Notes: generated from the sequence alone by a model not told the origin. Shown: positions 1 to 7,979, numbered from the stretch's first letter. The stretch is DNA of 32,723 nucleotides from Endomicrobium sp. (GCA_031266535.1 JAISAS010000002.1:1-32723), one strand, 5' to 3'. Numbers and translations are program-made.

Positions 1-1423
1 ACTAAATACAATAAAAGAATTATTTAAAGGTAATAAACAATTATTTGAAGGACTATATATATATGACAAATGGGATTGGTCTAAAACTTATCCTATCATT
101 CATTTGGATTTTAGTGTGACGGATTATTCTACGCCAAAGGAATTAAAATCTTCTCTTAATAAATTTATTGAACTAACAGCGCGAAATAATGGAGTAATGA
201 TAGATGAAGGACTTTTATTGCCAATGAAATTTGCTGATTTGATAAAAAAATTACGTGAAAAAACTGGTAATCAAGTAGTGATTTTAGTGGATAATTATGA
301 TAAGCCGTTATTGGATAATTTTAATAATGAGAATATATATTTAGAGATAAAGAAGATATTGCATAATTTCTATCAAGTTGTGAAAGCCGAAAACATCAAT
401 GAAAAATTTGTGTTTCTAACTGGAGTATCTAGATTTACAGATCTTTCAATTTTTTCAGGATTAAATAACTTAAATGACATAAGTATGAATTATAAATATT
501 TAACAATATGTGGATATACACAAGAAGAACTAGAAAATAATTTTTTGGAGTATATAGAATATATTTGTAAAAGTTTAGAAACAAGTTATGATAAGGTATT
601 AGATACAATGAGAATGTGGTATGGTGGGTATTCTTGGGATGGAAGGACATTTGTATATAACCCTTTTTCAATATTATTATTTCTTGATAAAAAAGAATTT
701 CAAGAATACTGGGTTAAAACAGAAATTTCTACGTTCTTGATGGAACAAATAAAGAAAAAAAATAATTTAACTTATTTTATAAAAAGTCAAAAAATAACAG
801 GTAACTTTCTTAGGGTAAACGTGAATAATAATATAGAAATAATGACTTTACTGTTTCAAATAGGATATTTAACAATAAAGAAAAAAAAGATGGAGAAAGA
901 TGGTAGTGTGCAATATAATCTAGATTTTCCTAATATGGAAGTGAAAGTAGCTCTCTTAGGTAATTTAATGAAAGAATATTCATTTAGAGAATTGATAGAA
1001 ATATATGAGATAAATAAGAAAATAATAAAAGCTTTAAAAGAAAGAAACTCAAATTCTTTACAAAAGAGTTTAGTAGAATTATTTGCGAATACTTTTTATG
1101 ATTTAATCGTAAAAAAAAGATTGTACTATCATTTTTTGTTTTTGTTTGCCCTAAGATTAGGTGGATTTGAAGTAGAAGGGGAAGATATATATATAGATAA
1201 TGAAAGGATAAGTATGTTATTAAAAAAAGGTAGTGATATAATAATTATAGAGATAAAATCCGGTAAAGAGAAACCAGCTAATAAGATGGCTAAAGAAGCG
1301 ATGAAACAGATAAAAAATAAAAAATATTTTGAAAAATATATTTTAGATAACAATGTAACTTTATTGGCTGTGGCTTTTGGGAATAAAAGGGAGGTTTCTT
1401 GTCATTTTCAGACTATATCTTAA
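1..1423 (+). CDS. AAA-ATPase-like / PD-(D/E)XK nuclease-fold protein, 5' end outside window
   Basis: The reading frame is open from base 2, so the true start lies upstream; the TTG at 104 is internal. About 473 residues are visible. The first visible residues (KELFKGNKQLFEGLYIYDKW) and the later 'WYGGYSW..YNP' segment are typical of the AAA-ATPase-like family (Pfam AAA-ATPase_like) that carries a C-terminal PD-(D/E)XK nuclease-like domain. The Walker A region would be upstream. The Walker B-like strand reads ILVDNYDKP (codons around 281-307), where the family normally has DE-Y-DKP. The C-terminal segment keeps E-I-K (1250-1258), but the position I align with the usual catalytic Asp is Ser (1211-1213). 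The biochemical role of this family is not established. Such genes are often multicopy in host-associated bacteria. This copy may be inactive or repurposed; the residue comparisons are from memory. Confidence 0.82.
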   Translation, partial: LNTIKELFKGNKQLFEGLYIYDKWDWSKTYPIIHLDFSVTDYSTPKELKSSLNKFIELTARNNGVMIDEGLLLPMKFADLIKKLREKTGNQVVILVDNYDKPLLDNFNNENIYLEIKKILHNFYQVVKAENINEKFVFLTGVSRFTDLSIFSGLNNLNDISMNYKYLTICGYTQEELENNFLEYIEYICKSLETSYDKVLDTMRMWYGGYSWDGRTFVYNPFSILLFLDKKEFQEYWVKTEISTFLMEQIKKKNNLTYFIKSQKITGNFLRVNVNNNIEIMTLLFQIGYLTIKKKKMEKDGSVQYNLDFPNMEVKVALLGNLMKEYSFRELIEIYEINKKIIKALKERNSNSLQKSLVELFANTFYDLIVKKRLYYHFLFLFALRLGGFEVEGEDIYIDNERISMLLKKGSDIIIIEIKSGKEKPANKMAKEAMKQIKNKKYFEKYILDNNVTLLAVAFGNKREVSCHFQTIS

Positions 1424-1433
1424 AAAGGGAAAA

Positions 1434-1679
1434 ATGAAAAAATTAATTTTGTTGACTTTGTTTTTAATGTGTTTATTTGTTTCAGGTTGTTTCCAACATA
1501 GAAGAAATGGAAATGAAAGGGAATTGTTGTGTTATACGGTTTCAACAAATAAAGATGGAGTAGTCAATTGGATAGATAAAAATTGTTGTGATAAAAATTG
1601 TAAATCTACAGGAAAATGTTCAAACTGTACTTGCTTTCGTAATGAATTTAATGAATGTAGTATGGTGTGTATTATTTAA
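1434..1679 (+). CDS. Small cysteine-rich putative lipoprotein
   Basis: I do not recognise this 81-residue protein. The ATG at 1434 is preferred over the upstream in-frame codon at 1377, because it begins a clean lipoprotein signal: MKK, a hydrophobic run, then the lipobox V-S-G-C with Cys at about residue 19. An A/G-rich stretch (1425-1430) sits just upstream. The mature part is very rich in cysteine. Counting the lipobox Cys there are ten in the whole protein, including CC, a C-x2-C-x-C cluster and paired Cys near the C-terminus, which suggests disulfides or metal binding in the envelope. It starts 10 bases after the stop of the AAA-ATPase-like gene, so co-transcription is likely. Function unknown. 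The frame could be fortuitous, but signal, spacing and Cys pattern argue it is real. Confidence 0.6.
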   Translation: MKKLILLTLFLMCLFVSGCFQHRRNGNERELLCYTVSTNKDGVVNWIDKNCCDKNCKSTGKCSNCTCFRNEFNECSMVCII

Positions 1680-1811
1680 TTAATTTTATTAAAATAATTA
1701 AAGTACCATTTGATATTTTTTTTAAATGTTTTTAAAATAACTATAAATGATAAAAATTAATAAAGTAAGAATGTACAAAATCTTGAGTTTATAAGAGGGG
1801 AATTATTTAAA

Positions 1812-2153
1812 ATGAAAAAATTAATCTTATTTCTACTTTTTTGTTTTTATTTTTTAGGAGGTACTTTTACCAATGTATATGCTTATATAAATAAATATAT
1901 AAATGAGGCATATAAGTTTACAAATCCGGAAGCAGTGGAAGTGTATTCTCTTTCTATAAAGAATATAAAAAGGCCATATATTGAAATAGCTGAAATTATG
2001 TCAATTTCAACAAAAGATGTAAGCGAATTAAAAAAAATTGCTGCAAAATTAGGTGCAGATGCTATTTTTATAGTTGATCGTTCATCTTATAGAGCAGTAG
2101 CAATAAAATATATAGATAATATATATAGAACAGCATTAAAAAATTGTAAATAA
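1812..2153 (+). CDS. Small exported protein of unknown function
   Basis: This 113-residue protein has an N-terminal signal sequence (MKKLILFLLFCFYF) with probable cleavage after the Val-Tyr-Ala near residue 24. The mature part has a compact alpha/beta look. A segment around residues 38-63 (PEAVEVYS...YIEIAEI) is followed by a helix ending in KLGADAIFIVD. This 'E-V-Y ... Y-x-E-I-A ... L-x-x-x-A-A-x-L-G-A-D-A-I' layout resembles small periplasmic or outer-membrane domains of the DUF4156 / YbjQ-like type. I cannot assign it to a family with certainty. The ATG is preceded by a GAGGGG Shine-Dalgarno at about 1795-1800. It lies 132 bases after the Cys-rich lipoprotein and 47 bases before murJ. No function is proposed. 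Confidence 0.6.
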   Translation: MKKLILFLLFCFYFLGGTFTNVYAYINKYINEAYKFTNPEAVEVYSLSIKNIKRPYIEIAEIMSISTKDVSELKKIAAKLGADAIFIVDRSSYRAVAIKYIDNIYRTALKNCK

Positions 2154-2200
2154 GAAAAATAATTTGGATTTTTATTTCGTATATTTTGTGATCATTAAAA

Positions 2201-3754
2201 ATGAAGAGTGATGATATATTGGTAAGGTATGCTACAAGAACATTTTTTGGTACAATCTTATCTAGAATTGTTGGGTATATGCGTGATGTGCTTGTTTCTA
2301 GCTTATTTGGTACAGGCATGTTGTCTGATGCTTTTTATGTGGCTTTTAGAATTCCAAATCTTTTGAGACGTATATTTGGAGAGGGTGCATTTTCGTCAGC
2401 TTTTGTACCGATATTTAATGAATATTTGCATAGAAAGAGTAAAGAAGAAACACAAGAATTTTTGAATATAGTGTTTGCAGTTTTGTTATTGACTCTTGTA
2501 ACAATATCTATTTTAGGAATGTTTTATTCATCATTTTTGGCAAAAATAGTTGCAGGTGGATTCTCAAATGAACCTGAAAAGATACAACTTGTTATAAATC
2601 TCACAAGAATGATGTTTCCTTTTGTTACTTTTATTTGTCTTACTGTTTTTTTACTTGCGATATTAAATGCTTTAAATTCATTTTTTATTCCATCGCTTAC
2701 ACCGGCTATTATAAGTTCTTCTGAAATTATTTATATACTTGCAGTTGCGCCATTGTTTGCTCCTAATAAGCAAATTAAGGGACTTGTTGTTAGTATTGTT
2801 ATAGGAGGAATGTTATGTTTTTTTGTACAATATCCTAAACTTAAAAGTTTGGGATGGCGATTGAATTTTAAACTAAATTTAAAACATCCAGCTGTAGTAA
2901 AAATATTATTTCTTATGATACCATCAATCATAGGTTTATCTGCAGATCAAGTAAATGCTTTAGTTGATAGTAGGTATGCATCTTCACTTGGACAAGGCGC
3001 AGTATCAGCTATTTATTATGCTAATAGATTAATGCAAATGCCATTAGGAGTTTTTGGTTTTGCTATTGCAACAGCTTTATTGCCAATTTTGTCGAAGGCC
3101 TATATTCAAAGAGATATAGTAGCATTTAAAAAATCTTTCAATTATTCAATAAGATTATCAAATTTTGTTCTTATTCCTGCATCAATAGGTTTCATGTTTA
3201 TAGGTCTTCCAATTGTAAAGTTTTTGTTTGAATATGGGAAATTTAATGCTTCTAGTTCTATTATGACGAATAACGCATTGTTTTATTATTCTTTAGGTTT
3301 ACCAGCATATGCTTTGGTGAGAATTTTTGCAAACGCATTTTATTCATTTCAAGATACAAAGACTCCAGTTAAAGTAGCTGTAGAAGCTATTGGTTTGCAT
3401 GTTATTCTTGGTATAATATTAATGCATTCACTAGGTTTAGGAGGTTTAGCGCTTGCGACGACTATTTCTTCTTATATTAATTTCATTTTACTTGCAGTTT
3501 ATTTAAAAAAATATGTAGGAAAATTTGAGTTGAAACAGATAGTATTTTCATTCTTAAAATCTTTATTTGCTTCGTTTATATCAGGTATAGTAGCTTTGTA
3601 TGTGTGCAGGTTTTCAGATAAACTATTTATTGCTGTTCCTTGTGCAATAATTTCAAGTTTAATAGTATTTATCACAGTTTCATATATTTTTAAATCTGAG
3701 GAATTAATGGTAATTCATAAAATGCTTAAAAAAAATCTTGATAGAATTTTTTAA
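2201..3754 (+). CDS. murJ: Lipid II flippase MurJ (MviN)
   Basis: MurJ moves the lipid-linked peptidoglycan precursor (lipid II) across the inner membrane. The 517-residue length and roughly 14 hydrophobic segments fit the MOP/MVF superfamily. The N-terminus carries the diagnostic pattern SR-IVGYMRD (R22, R28), D43-AF, FRIPN (R50), LRR and E-GAFS-AFVP. Later segments such as 'YYANRLMQMPLGVFGFAIATALLP' type residues (about 274-298) are also MurJ-like. The start is ATG 2201, which gives the usual short N-terminus before the first helix; no strong Shine-Dalgarno is visible in front of it. It is the last plus-strand gene before a minus-strand tRNA and gene pair. It implies a peptidoglycan wall, in agreement with mltG and ftsK elsewhere in the window. 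Confidence 0.95.
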   Translation: MKSDDILVRYATRTFFGTILSRIVGYMRDVLVSSLFGTGMLSDAFYVAFRIPNLLRRIFGEGAFSSAFVPIFNEYLHRKSKEETQEFLNIVFAVLLLTLVTISILGMFYSSFLAKIVAGGFSNEPEKIQLVINLTRMMFPFVTFICLTVFLLAILNALNSFFIPSLTPAIISSSEIIYILAVAPLFAPNKQIKGLVVSIVIGGMLCFFVQYPKLKSLGWRLNFKLNLKHPAVVKILFLMIPSIIGLSADQVNALVDSRYASSLGQGAVSAIYYANRLMQMPLGVFGFAIATALLPILSKAYIQRDIVAFKKSFNYSIRLSNFVLIPASIGFMFIGLPIVKFLFEYGKFNASSSIMTNNALFYYSLGLPAYALVRIFANAFYSFQDTKTPVKVAVEAIGLHVILGIILMHSLGLGGLALATTISSYINFILLAVYLKKYVGKFELKQIVFSFLKSLFASFISGIVALYVCRFSDKLFIAVPCAIISSLIVFITVSYIFKSEELMVIHKMLKKNLDRIF

Positions 3755-3795
3755 TTATAATAAAAATTGTATAGAAATAAAATACATCAAAAAGA

Positions 3796-3866
3796 TGGAG
3801 CCAGTGAGAATTGAACTCACATCTTATCGTTGCGAACGATATATTTTTCCATTTAACTATGGCCCC
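3796..3866 (-). tRNA. tRNA-Ala (anticodon CGC)
   Basis: On the minus strand a 71-base cloverleaf can be folded. The acceptor stem GGGGCCA/TGGCTCC has seven pairs and includes G3-U70, the alanine identity element; the discriminator is A. The anticodon stem TATCG/CGATA has loop TTCGCAA, which gives anticodon CGC. The T-stem GTGAG/CTCAC has loop TTCAATT. No 3' CCA is encoded. The D-arm is weak (about three pairs, A-rich loop holding GG) and the variable region is only four bases. A tRNA-Ala reading GCG is unexpected in such an AT-rich genome, so it may be a minor or degrading tRNA. It lies between convergent murJ and pfp, close to the end of murJ. Confidence 0.82.
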
Positions 3867-4028
3867 GCTGTATATATTTCTACACGTGCTATATATATTA
3901 AAATAAATATAAATTTTAAGATCAAGGCATAAATTGCCAAACGAACAAAGAAATATAATAAAAATCTTGCAATGGAAATGTGACTTGATATTTAAAGCAA
4001 TTTAAAGTTAATAAATTATATATTATAT

Positions 4029-5729
4029 TTAATAATTGTTTTCAAAACATTCGTATTGAAGTGTTTTTGTTGTTATATCAGTGATATCTGAAGGGCCAAA
4101 GTACTGTATGGGGCCTGGAGAAATGTAATTTTCGCCAATAGCCCATTTGTTTCTATTTTTTATAAATTTCTTGAACACATTGCCATTTAGATTAACTAAA
4201 GTTTTTTGTATAACTGGTTTGTTTTTGTTGTTTCTTTTTTCCATACTCATCATTGCTGTAAGAGGAATTCCTCCACATTTCCATTGTTTTGGGGGCCTAG
4301 TAAGGTTTTTTACATATGATAAATAACCAGTAAGTTTATTGAGTACAAGTGTAGTTGCACTATAACCTAGTGCATATGTATAATTTGCATCAAAATTTGA
4401 AGGTGCACCACAACGACCTTCGTATCCAAAGAAATGTGAAATGGGTGAGAACTTACCTTTATATTTATTTTTCTTTTTAAGATAGAAAAGTTTTCTATAT
4501 ACCATTTCTATTAAAAGTTTTTCCGTTTCAATTTGCGATACATTTATATTGCCATGTGGATCTCTATCTGAGATAAGTTGTGATGCTATATTTAATGGAA
4601 GAGATATCATTAAGTCAGAAAGTTTATTCGGAATTTTGTTGTATATAAAATTTTTTTTCTCTTCTAATGAATAAAATTTTGAGATAATATTAGAATTTTT
4701 GTGTAAAACATCATTAAGAGCTGAAGTAAGTTTTTTTATTTCAGGTATAAATTCTATAAGTCCTTCTGGTACGAGTACAACTCCAAAATCTTTACCTGCT
4801 TCTGAACGTTTAACTATAATGTCAGTTATATTTTCAATAATTTTAAAAAGTGTCATATTTTTTGCTAGAACCTCTTCACCTATTAAGACAATATTTGGTT
4901 GTGTTTTAAAACCAACTTCAAGTGCAACATGAGAAGCACTTCTTCCCATAAGACGTATAAAGTGCCAATGTTTTTGTGAAGAATTTACGTCTTTGCAAAT
5001 ATTTCCTACGAGTTCTGAATAAATTTTGGTTGCAGTATCAAATCCAAATGAAGTTTCAATATATTTGTTTTTTAAATCACCATCAATGGTTTTAGGAATA
5101 CCTACAATGCATTTATTTAATTTTTCTTTTATAACGTATTCAGCTATCATAGCTGCATTTGTGTTAGAATCATCTCCACCAACAATTACTAACGCATCTA
5201 TTTTATTTTTTAAAAAATTTTTTTTTATTAAACCAAATTGTTCATATGTTTCAATTTTTGCTCTACCAGATTGTATAAGATCGAAGCCACCTGTATTCCT
5301 ATATTTTTTAAGAACATTTTTGGAAATTATCTTAAATTTATTTTCTAAAATTCCAGTTGGTCCACCAAGATATCCTATCAAAATATTCTTCTTATTTACT
5401 TTTTTTAATCCATCGAAAATTCCTGCTATGACATTGTGTCCACCTGGAGCCTGTCCACCTGAGAAAACTACAGCAACTTTTATAGCTTTTTTCGCAATAG
5501 TAGCATTTGCTTTTTTTTTAAATGTAACTTCTGGAAGTCCATATGTATTTTCAAAAATCTTTTTCAATTTGGATTGATGTGACTTAGATTTTGTAGATTT
5601 GCCTTTTACAATTTTAGTAAATATAATTCCATTCATAAATACATTAGGTAAAGTTGGACTAAATTTCCATCTTTTGATTTGAAGTTTTGAAATATTTGTT
5701 GTGTTACGTATCATTTTTAATTTTTTCAT
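4029..5729 (-). CDS. pfp: Diphosphate-dependent phosphofructokinase (PPi-PFK)
   Basis: It catalyses the reversible conversion of fructose 6-phosphate plus PPi to fructose 1,6-bisphosphate plus Pi, a glycolytic step that saves ATP. The 566-residue length matches the long PPi-PFK clade found in spirochaetes and plant PFP beta-type enzymes rather than the roughly 320-residue ATP enzymes. Visible motifs are SGGQAPGGHN (90-99), GGDDSN (184-189; the second Asp is associated with PPi use), PKTIDGD (212-218, catalytic Asp) and MGRSASH (261-267). A later YEGRCGAPSNFD segment is typical of the long clade. The ATG at 5729 lies two bases after the stop of the upstream glycosyltransferase, so the two form an operon. 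With uhpC and por it fits fermentation of hexose phosphate. Confidence 0.95.
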   Translation of the reverse strand: MKKLKMIRNTTNISKLQIKRWKFSPTLPNVFMNGIIFTKIVKGKSTKSKSHQSKLKKIFENTYGLPEVTFKKKANATIAKKAIKVAVVFSGGQAPGGHNVIAGIFDGLKKVNKKNILIGYLGGPTGILENKFKIISKNVLKKYRNTGGFDLIQSGRAKIETYEQFGLIKKNFLKNKIDALVIVGGDDSNTNAAMIAEYVIKEKLNKCIVGIPKTIDGDLKNKYIETSFGFDTATKIYSELVGNICKDVNSSQKHWHFIRLMGRSASHVALEVGFKTQPNIVLIGEEVLAKNMTLFKIIENITDIIVKRSEAGKDFGVVLVPEGLIEFIPEIKKLTSALNDVLHKNSNIISKFYSLEEKKNFIYNKIPNKLSDLMISLPLNIASQLISDRDPHGNINVSQIETEKLLIEMVYRKLFYLKKKNKYKGKFSPISHFFGYEGRCGAPSNFDANYTYALGYSATTLVLNKLTGYLSYVKNLTRPPKQWKCGGIPLTAMMSMEKRNNKNKPVIQKTLVNLNGNVFKKFIKNRNKWAIGENYISPGPIQYFGPSDITDITTKTLQYECFENNY

Positions 5730-5731
5730 TT

Positions 5732-6670
5732 CTATATTTTTACCTTTGAAATAATATCTTCTGTTGTAATTTGAGTTATATTATTTTTCTTTATTATTAT
5801 ATGTTTTTTTAAAGGCATAGGGCCTGTTTGTAGCGGATCTGTGCGTCCGAATATACCTATACACTTTGTTCCTACAGCAGCAGCTAAATGCATGGAACCT
5901 GAATCTATGCCTATAAACAAAGAAGAAACTTTAAATAAAGCTGCGCTATCTAAAATATTTTTTTTTGAAATAAATAATTTAGGCTTTATTTTACATTTTT
6001 CAGCAGTTTTTTTTAAAGATTTTTTTTCTAATTCAGTACCTGAAAGAATACAATTAAGTCCTTTTTTTAATAATACATTTATAACATCTATCCATCTATT
6101 TTCTTTTAAACATTTATCTTGCCTCTGATTACTTGCGTTCATTGAAATTACTATCGTTTTTAAAATATTGAGATTATTTTTTTTAAACCATTCTTTAACA
6201 TTGTCTAAATTTTTTTGTGGTACGTTTAATATGTTTGTGTAATCTGTATGTATGGTTTTTAATCCTATTTCAAATCCAAGTTTTCTGTTGTTAGACAACG
6301 AAGGGACGCCTGATCTCCGTACTTTTCTTGTGAGCAAAAAATTTAAAGATGATGTTTCAAAACCTATTTTTTCTCTTATTTTTAACAGACATGATGTAAT
6401 TAAAGATTTTGGAGACTCAGAAAAAAAAATTGCTTTATCAAATATTTTTTTTCTGATTTTTTTTATAAATTTTATCTCTTTGGGTACTATTTCATCAACA
6501 AGTCCTGAAGATGTTAAAATTGGAGATAAATCTTGTTTAATAATAGAGTACGTCTCAACATTCAATTCTCTTTTTACAGAGTCCAAAACTGGTAAGGAGA
6601 ATATTAAATCTCCTAATTGATTCATGTGAAAAAAAATTATCTTATTTGTTTTATGTTTACTAATTAACAT
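5732..6670 (-). CDS. Glycosyltransferase family 9 (heptosyltransferase-like)
   Basis: This 312-residue protein belongs to the GT-B fold family 9, which includes the ADP-heptose:LPS heptosyltransferases. The N-terminus has the family pattern 'IIFFHMNQLGDLIFSLPVL' (about residues 11-29), with the conserved GD followed by an aliphatic turn. The C-terminal nucleotide-sugar site reads SLFIGIDSGSMHLAAAVGT followed by IGIFGRTDP, with the D-S-G-x-M-H-L-A-A signature. Family members transfer heptose or related sugars to the lipopolysaccharide core at the inner face of the inner membrane; the exact sugar here cannot be read. The ATG at 6670 is the first gene leftwards of the 6671-7359 gap. It is followed by pfp after two bases. 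No transmembrane segment is expected or seen. Confidence 0.88.
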   Translation of the reverse strand: MLISKHKTNKIIFFHMNQLGDLIFSLPVLDSVKRELNVETYSIIKQDLSPILTSSGLVDEIVPKEIKFIKKIRKKIFDKAIFFSESPKSLITSCLLKIREKIGFETSSLNFLLTRKVRRSGVPSLSNNRKLGFEIGLKTIHTDYTNILNVPQKNLDNVKEWFKKNNLNILKTIVISMNASNQRQDKCLKENRWIDVINVLLKKGLNCILSGTELEKKSLKKTAEKCKIKPKLFISKKNILDSAALFKVSSLFIGIDSGSMHLAAAVGTKCIGIFGRTDPLQTGPMPLKKHIIIKKNNITQITTEDIISKVKI

Positions 6671-6919
6671 CTTGCAATTTAATTTTTCATCCTTATTATT
6701 TCTTTTGATTATAGTATAAAAAAATATTTTATTTCAATAAAATATTCAAAAATTTAAATATCATTATTATTATAATTCTATGTTATGTATTGTTATAATA
6801 TCCAAGTTTTTTGGTGTACACTAATTAATAAATGATATTTTATTGTTTTTACGTAAAATCATTAAAAAATTTTTGTGTACAAATGTACAAATTAAATATT
6901 AGTCATAATTTACACCATG

Positions 6920-6948
6920 TAATATAACATTCATCATATGTTATATTA
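6920..6948. repeat. Inverted repeat, 11-bp arms, 7-base spacer
   Basis: The arms TAATATAACAT (6920-6930) and ATGTTATATTA (6938-6948) are perfect reverse complements. There is no T-run on either strand just after it, so an intrinsic terminator is unlikely; a protein-binding operator or an AT-rich cruciform is possible. Confidence 0.65.
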
Positions 6949-7127
6949 TCATAAATATAAATAATAAATAATTATTTTATACTACTATGTACTACCTGTT
7001 TGTGTGTATTACTTTATTTATATGTGTGATACTAGAATATTAACACAAAATTTAATTTATGTTTGCTTTGTATATGTTTAAATAAATTTTTGGTTTAGAG
7101 AACAAAAAACAATATTATAATTGAATT

Positions 7128-7136
7128 TGTGTATAA
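7128..7136 (-). promoter_or_regulatory. DnaA-box-like 9-mer
   Basis: TGTGTATAA is the reverse complement of TTATACACA, which fits the consensus TTWTNCACA. A second word, TTGTGCACA (7142-7150), lies six bases further on with one mismatch. Isolated matches are expected by chance in AT-rich DNA, so this is weak without skew data. Confidence 0.35.
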
Positions 7137-7165
7137 TAAGCTTGTGCACAGTACAAATAATATGT

Positions 7166-7185
7166 ATGCTACAATATGCTACAAT
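7166..7185. repeat. Perfect tandem duplication of a 10-mer
   Basis: ATGCTACAAT occurs twice back to back inside the non-coding gap. Its role is unknown; it could be an iteron-like binding site or simple slippage. Confidence 0.7.
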
Positions 7186-7359
7186 TCTAAAATTATGTAA
7201 AAACTTTTTAGATTTTAATGATTTTATTTTTTGCTAACTTAAGAAGGAATATGTAAAAGTAAAATAATATGTTAGAATTCAATGTATGTAAATGTATAAA
7301 TATTGTAAAAACATATGTAATTGCGCGTATTATAAGTTAATAGGGTTTTTATAAACAGA

Positions 7360-7956
7360 ATGAATAGACCGCAACCTGTAGAAAAAATGATTGAAATAAT
7401 AAAAAGATTACCTGGTGTAGGACCAAAAATGGCAGAAAGATTGAGTTATCATATATTAAAAATGTCTCAATCAGAAGCTGATAAGCTCATACATGCTATA
7501 CAAGTAGCGAAAAAGGTTATGAAATATTGTAGTAATTGTTATAATTTTAGCGAACAAGATCCTTGCAAAATATGTTCTGATATGACAAGAGATCATCGTA
7601 CTTTATGTGTTGTTGAGACTCCTCAAGATTTGATTGCTGTAAGTAAGGTGAAAGAGTATCATGGACTTTATTTTGTTTTGGGAAATGCTTTGTCTCCACT
7701 TGATGCTATAGGTCCTGAAGATATACGAATTAATGAATTGATAAAGAGATTAGAAAATGCTAGTATCAGCGAAGTTATAATTGCTACTGATACGGATTCT
7801 AAAGGTGAAATGACTGCAGTTTATATTGCAAAAGTTGTTAAAACGTTGAATATTAAAGTTACTAGATTGGGTTATGGGTTGCCAGTTGGTGGTGATATTG
7901 AATATGCTGATGAAGTTACAATTTCACGTGCTATTGTAGGACGTCAGGAAATGTAA
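7360..7956 (+). CDS. recR: Recombination mediator RecR
   Basis: RecR works with RecO (and RecF) to load RecA on gapped single-stranded DNA coated by SSB. The 198-residue length is standard. The N-terminal helix-hairpin-helix region reads IKRLPGVGPKMAERLSYHIL (15-34). A zinc finger follows with C57-x2-C60 and C69-x2-C72. The Toprim domain (about 80-175) contains IIATDTDSKGEMTAVYIAK, with the acidic positions expected. The C-terminal LGYGLPVGGDIEYADEVTI segment is diagnostic. The start is ATG 7360, matching the family's N-terminus; only a weak AGGG lies upstream. It is the first gene to the right of the non-coding gap and precedes porC by 23 bases, so it may head the same transcript. Confidence 0.96.
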   Translation: MNRPQPVEKMIEIIKRLPGVGPKMAERLSYHILKMSQSEADKLIHAIQVAKKVMKYCSNCYNFSEQDPCKICSDMTRDHRTLCVVETPQDLIAVSKVKEYHGLYFVLGNALSPLDAIGPEDIRINELIKRLENASISEVIIATDTDSKGEMTAVYIAKVVKTLNIKVTRLGYGLPVGGDIEYADEVTISRAIVGRQEM

Positions 7957-7979
7957 AAATAATTTTATGAGGTGATATA

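Larger units (their letters stand above)
6671..7359. other. 689-base non-coding AT-rich gap between divergent genes
   Basis: No frame of useful length exists on either strand and I see no RNA gene fold that I can name. It must contain the promoters for the minus-strand glycosyltransferase-pfp pair and the plus-strand recR-por run. It also holds an 11-pair inverted repeat (6920-6948), a perfect tandem duplication of ATGCTACAAT (7166-7185), one exact match to the relaxed DnaA-box consensus (7128-7136) and several one-mismatch words (6874-6882, 7003-7011, 7142-7150). Genes point away from it on both sides, leftwards to 4029 and rightwards to about 30440 with a single exception. This makes it a candidate replication origin, though it may equally be a regulatory region or a fully decayed gene. 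Confidence 0.6.

Noticed and set aside
1676-1702. AT-only hairpin after the Cys-rich lipoprotein gene
   Set aside because: The stem needs a bulge and contains only A/T pairs, which arise easily in this composition; not called as a terminator.
3738-3932. 64-residue plus-strand frame after murJ
   Set aside because: It runs through the antisense of tRNA-Ala; its sequence is explained by the tRNA.
5026-5577. 183-residue plus-strand frame
   Set aside because: It lies wholly antisense to the conserved part of pfp and has low-complexity composition; an opposite-strand shadow.
6252-6620. 122-residue plus-strand frame
   Set aside because: Antisense to the family 9 glycosyltransferase, with no recognisable domain.
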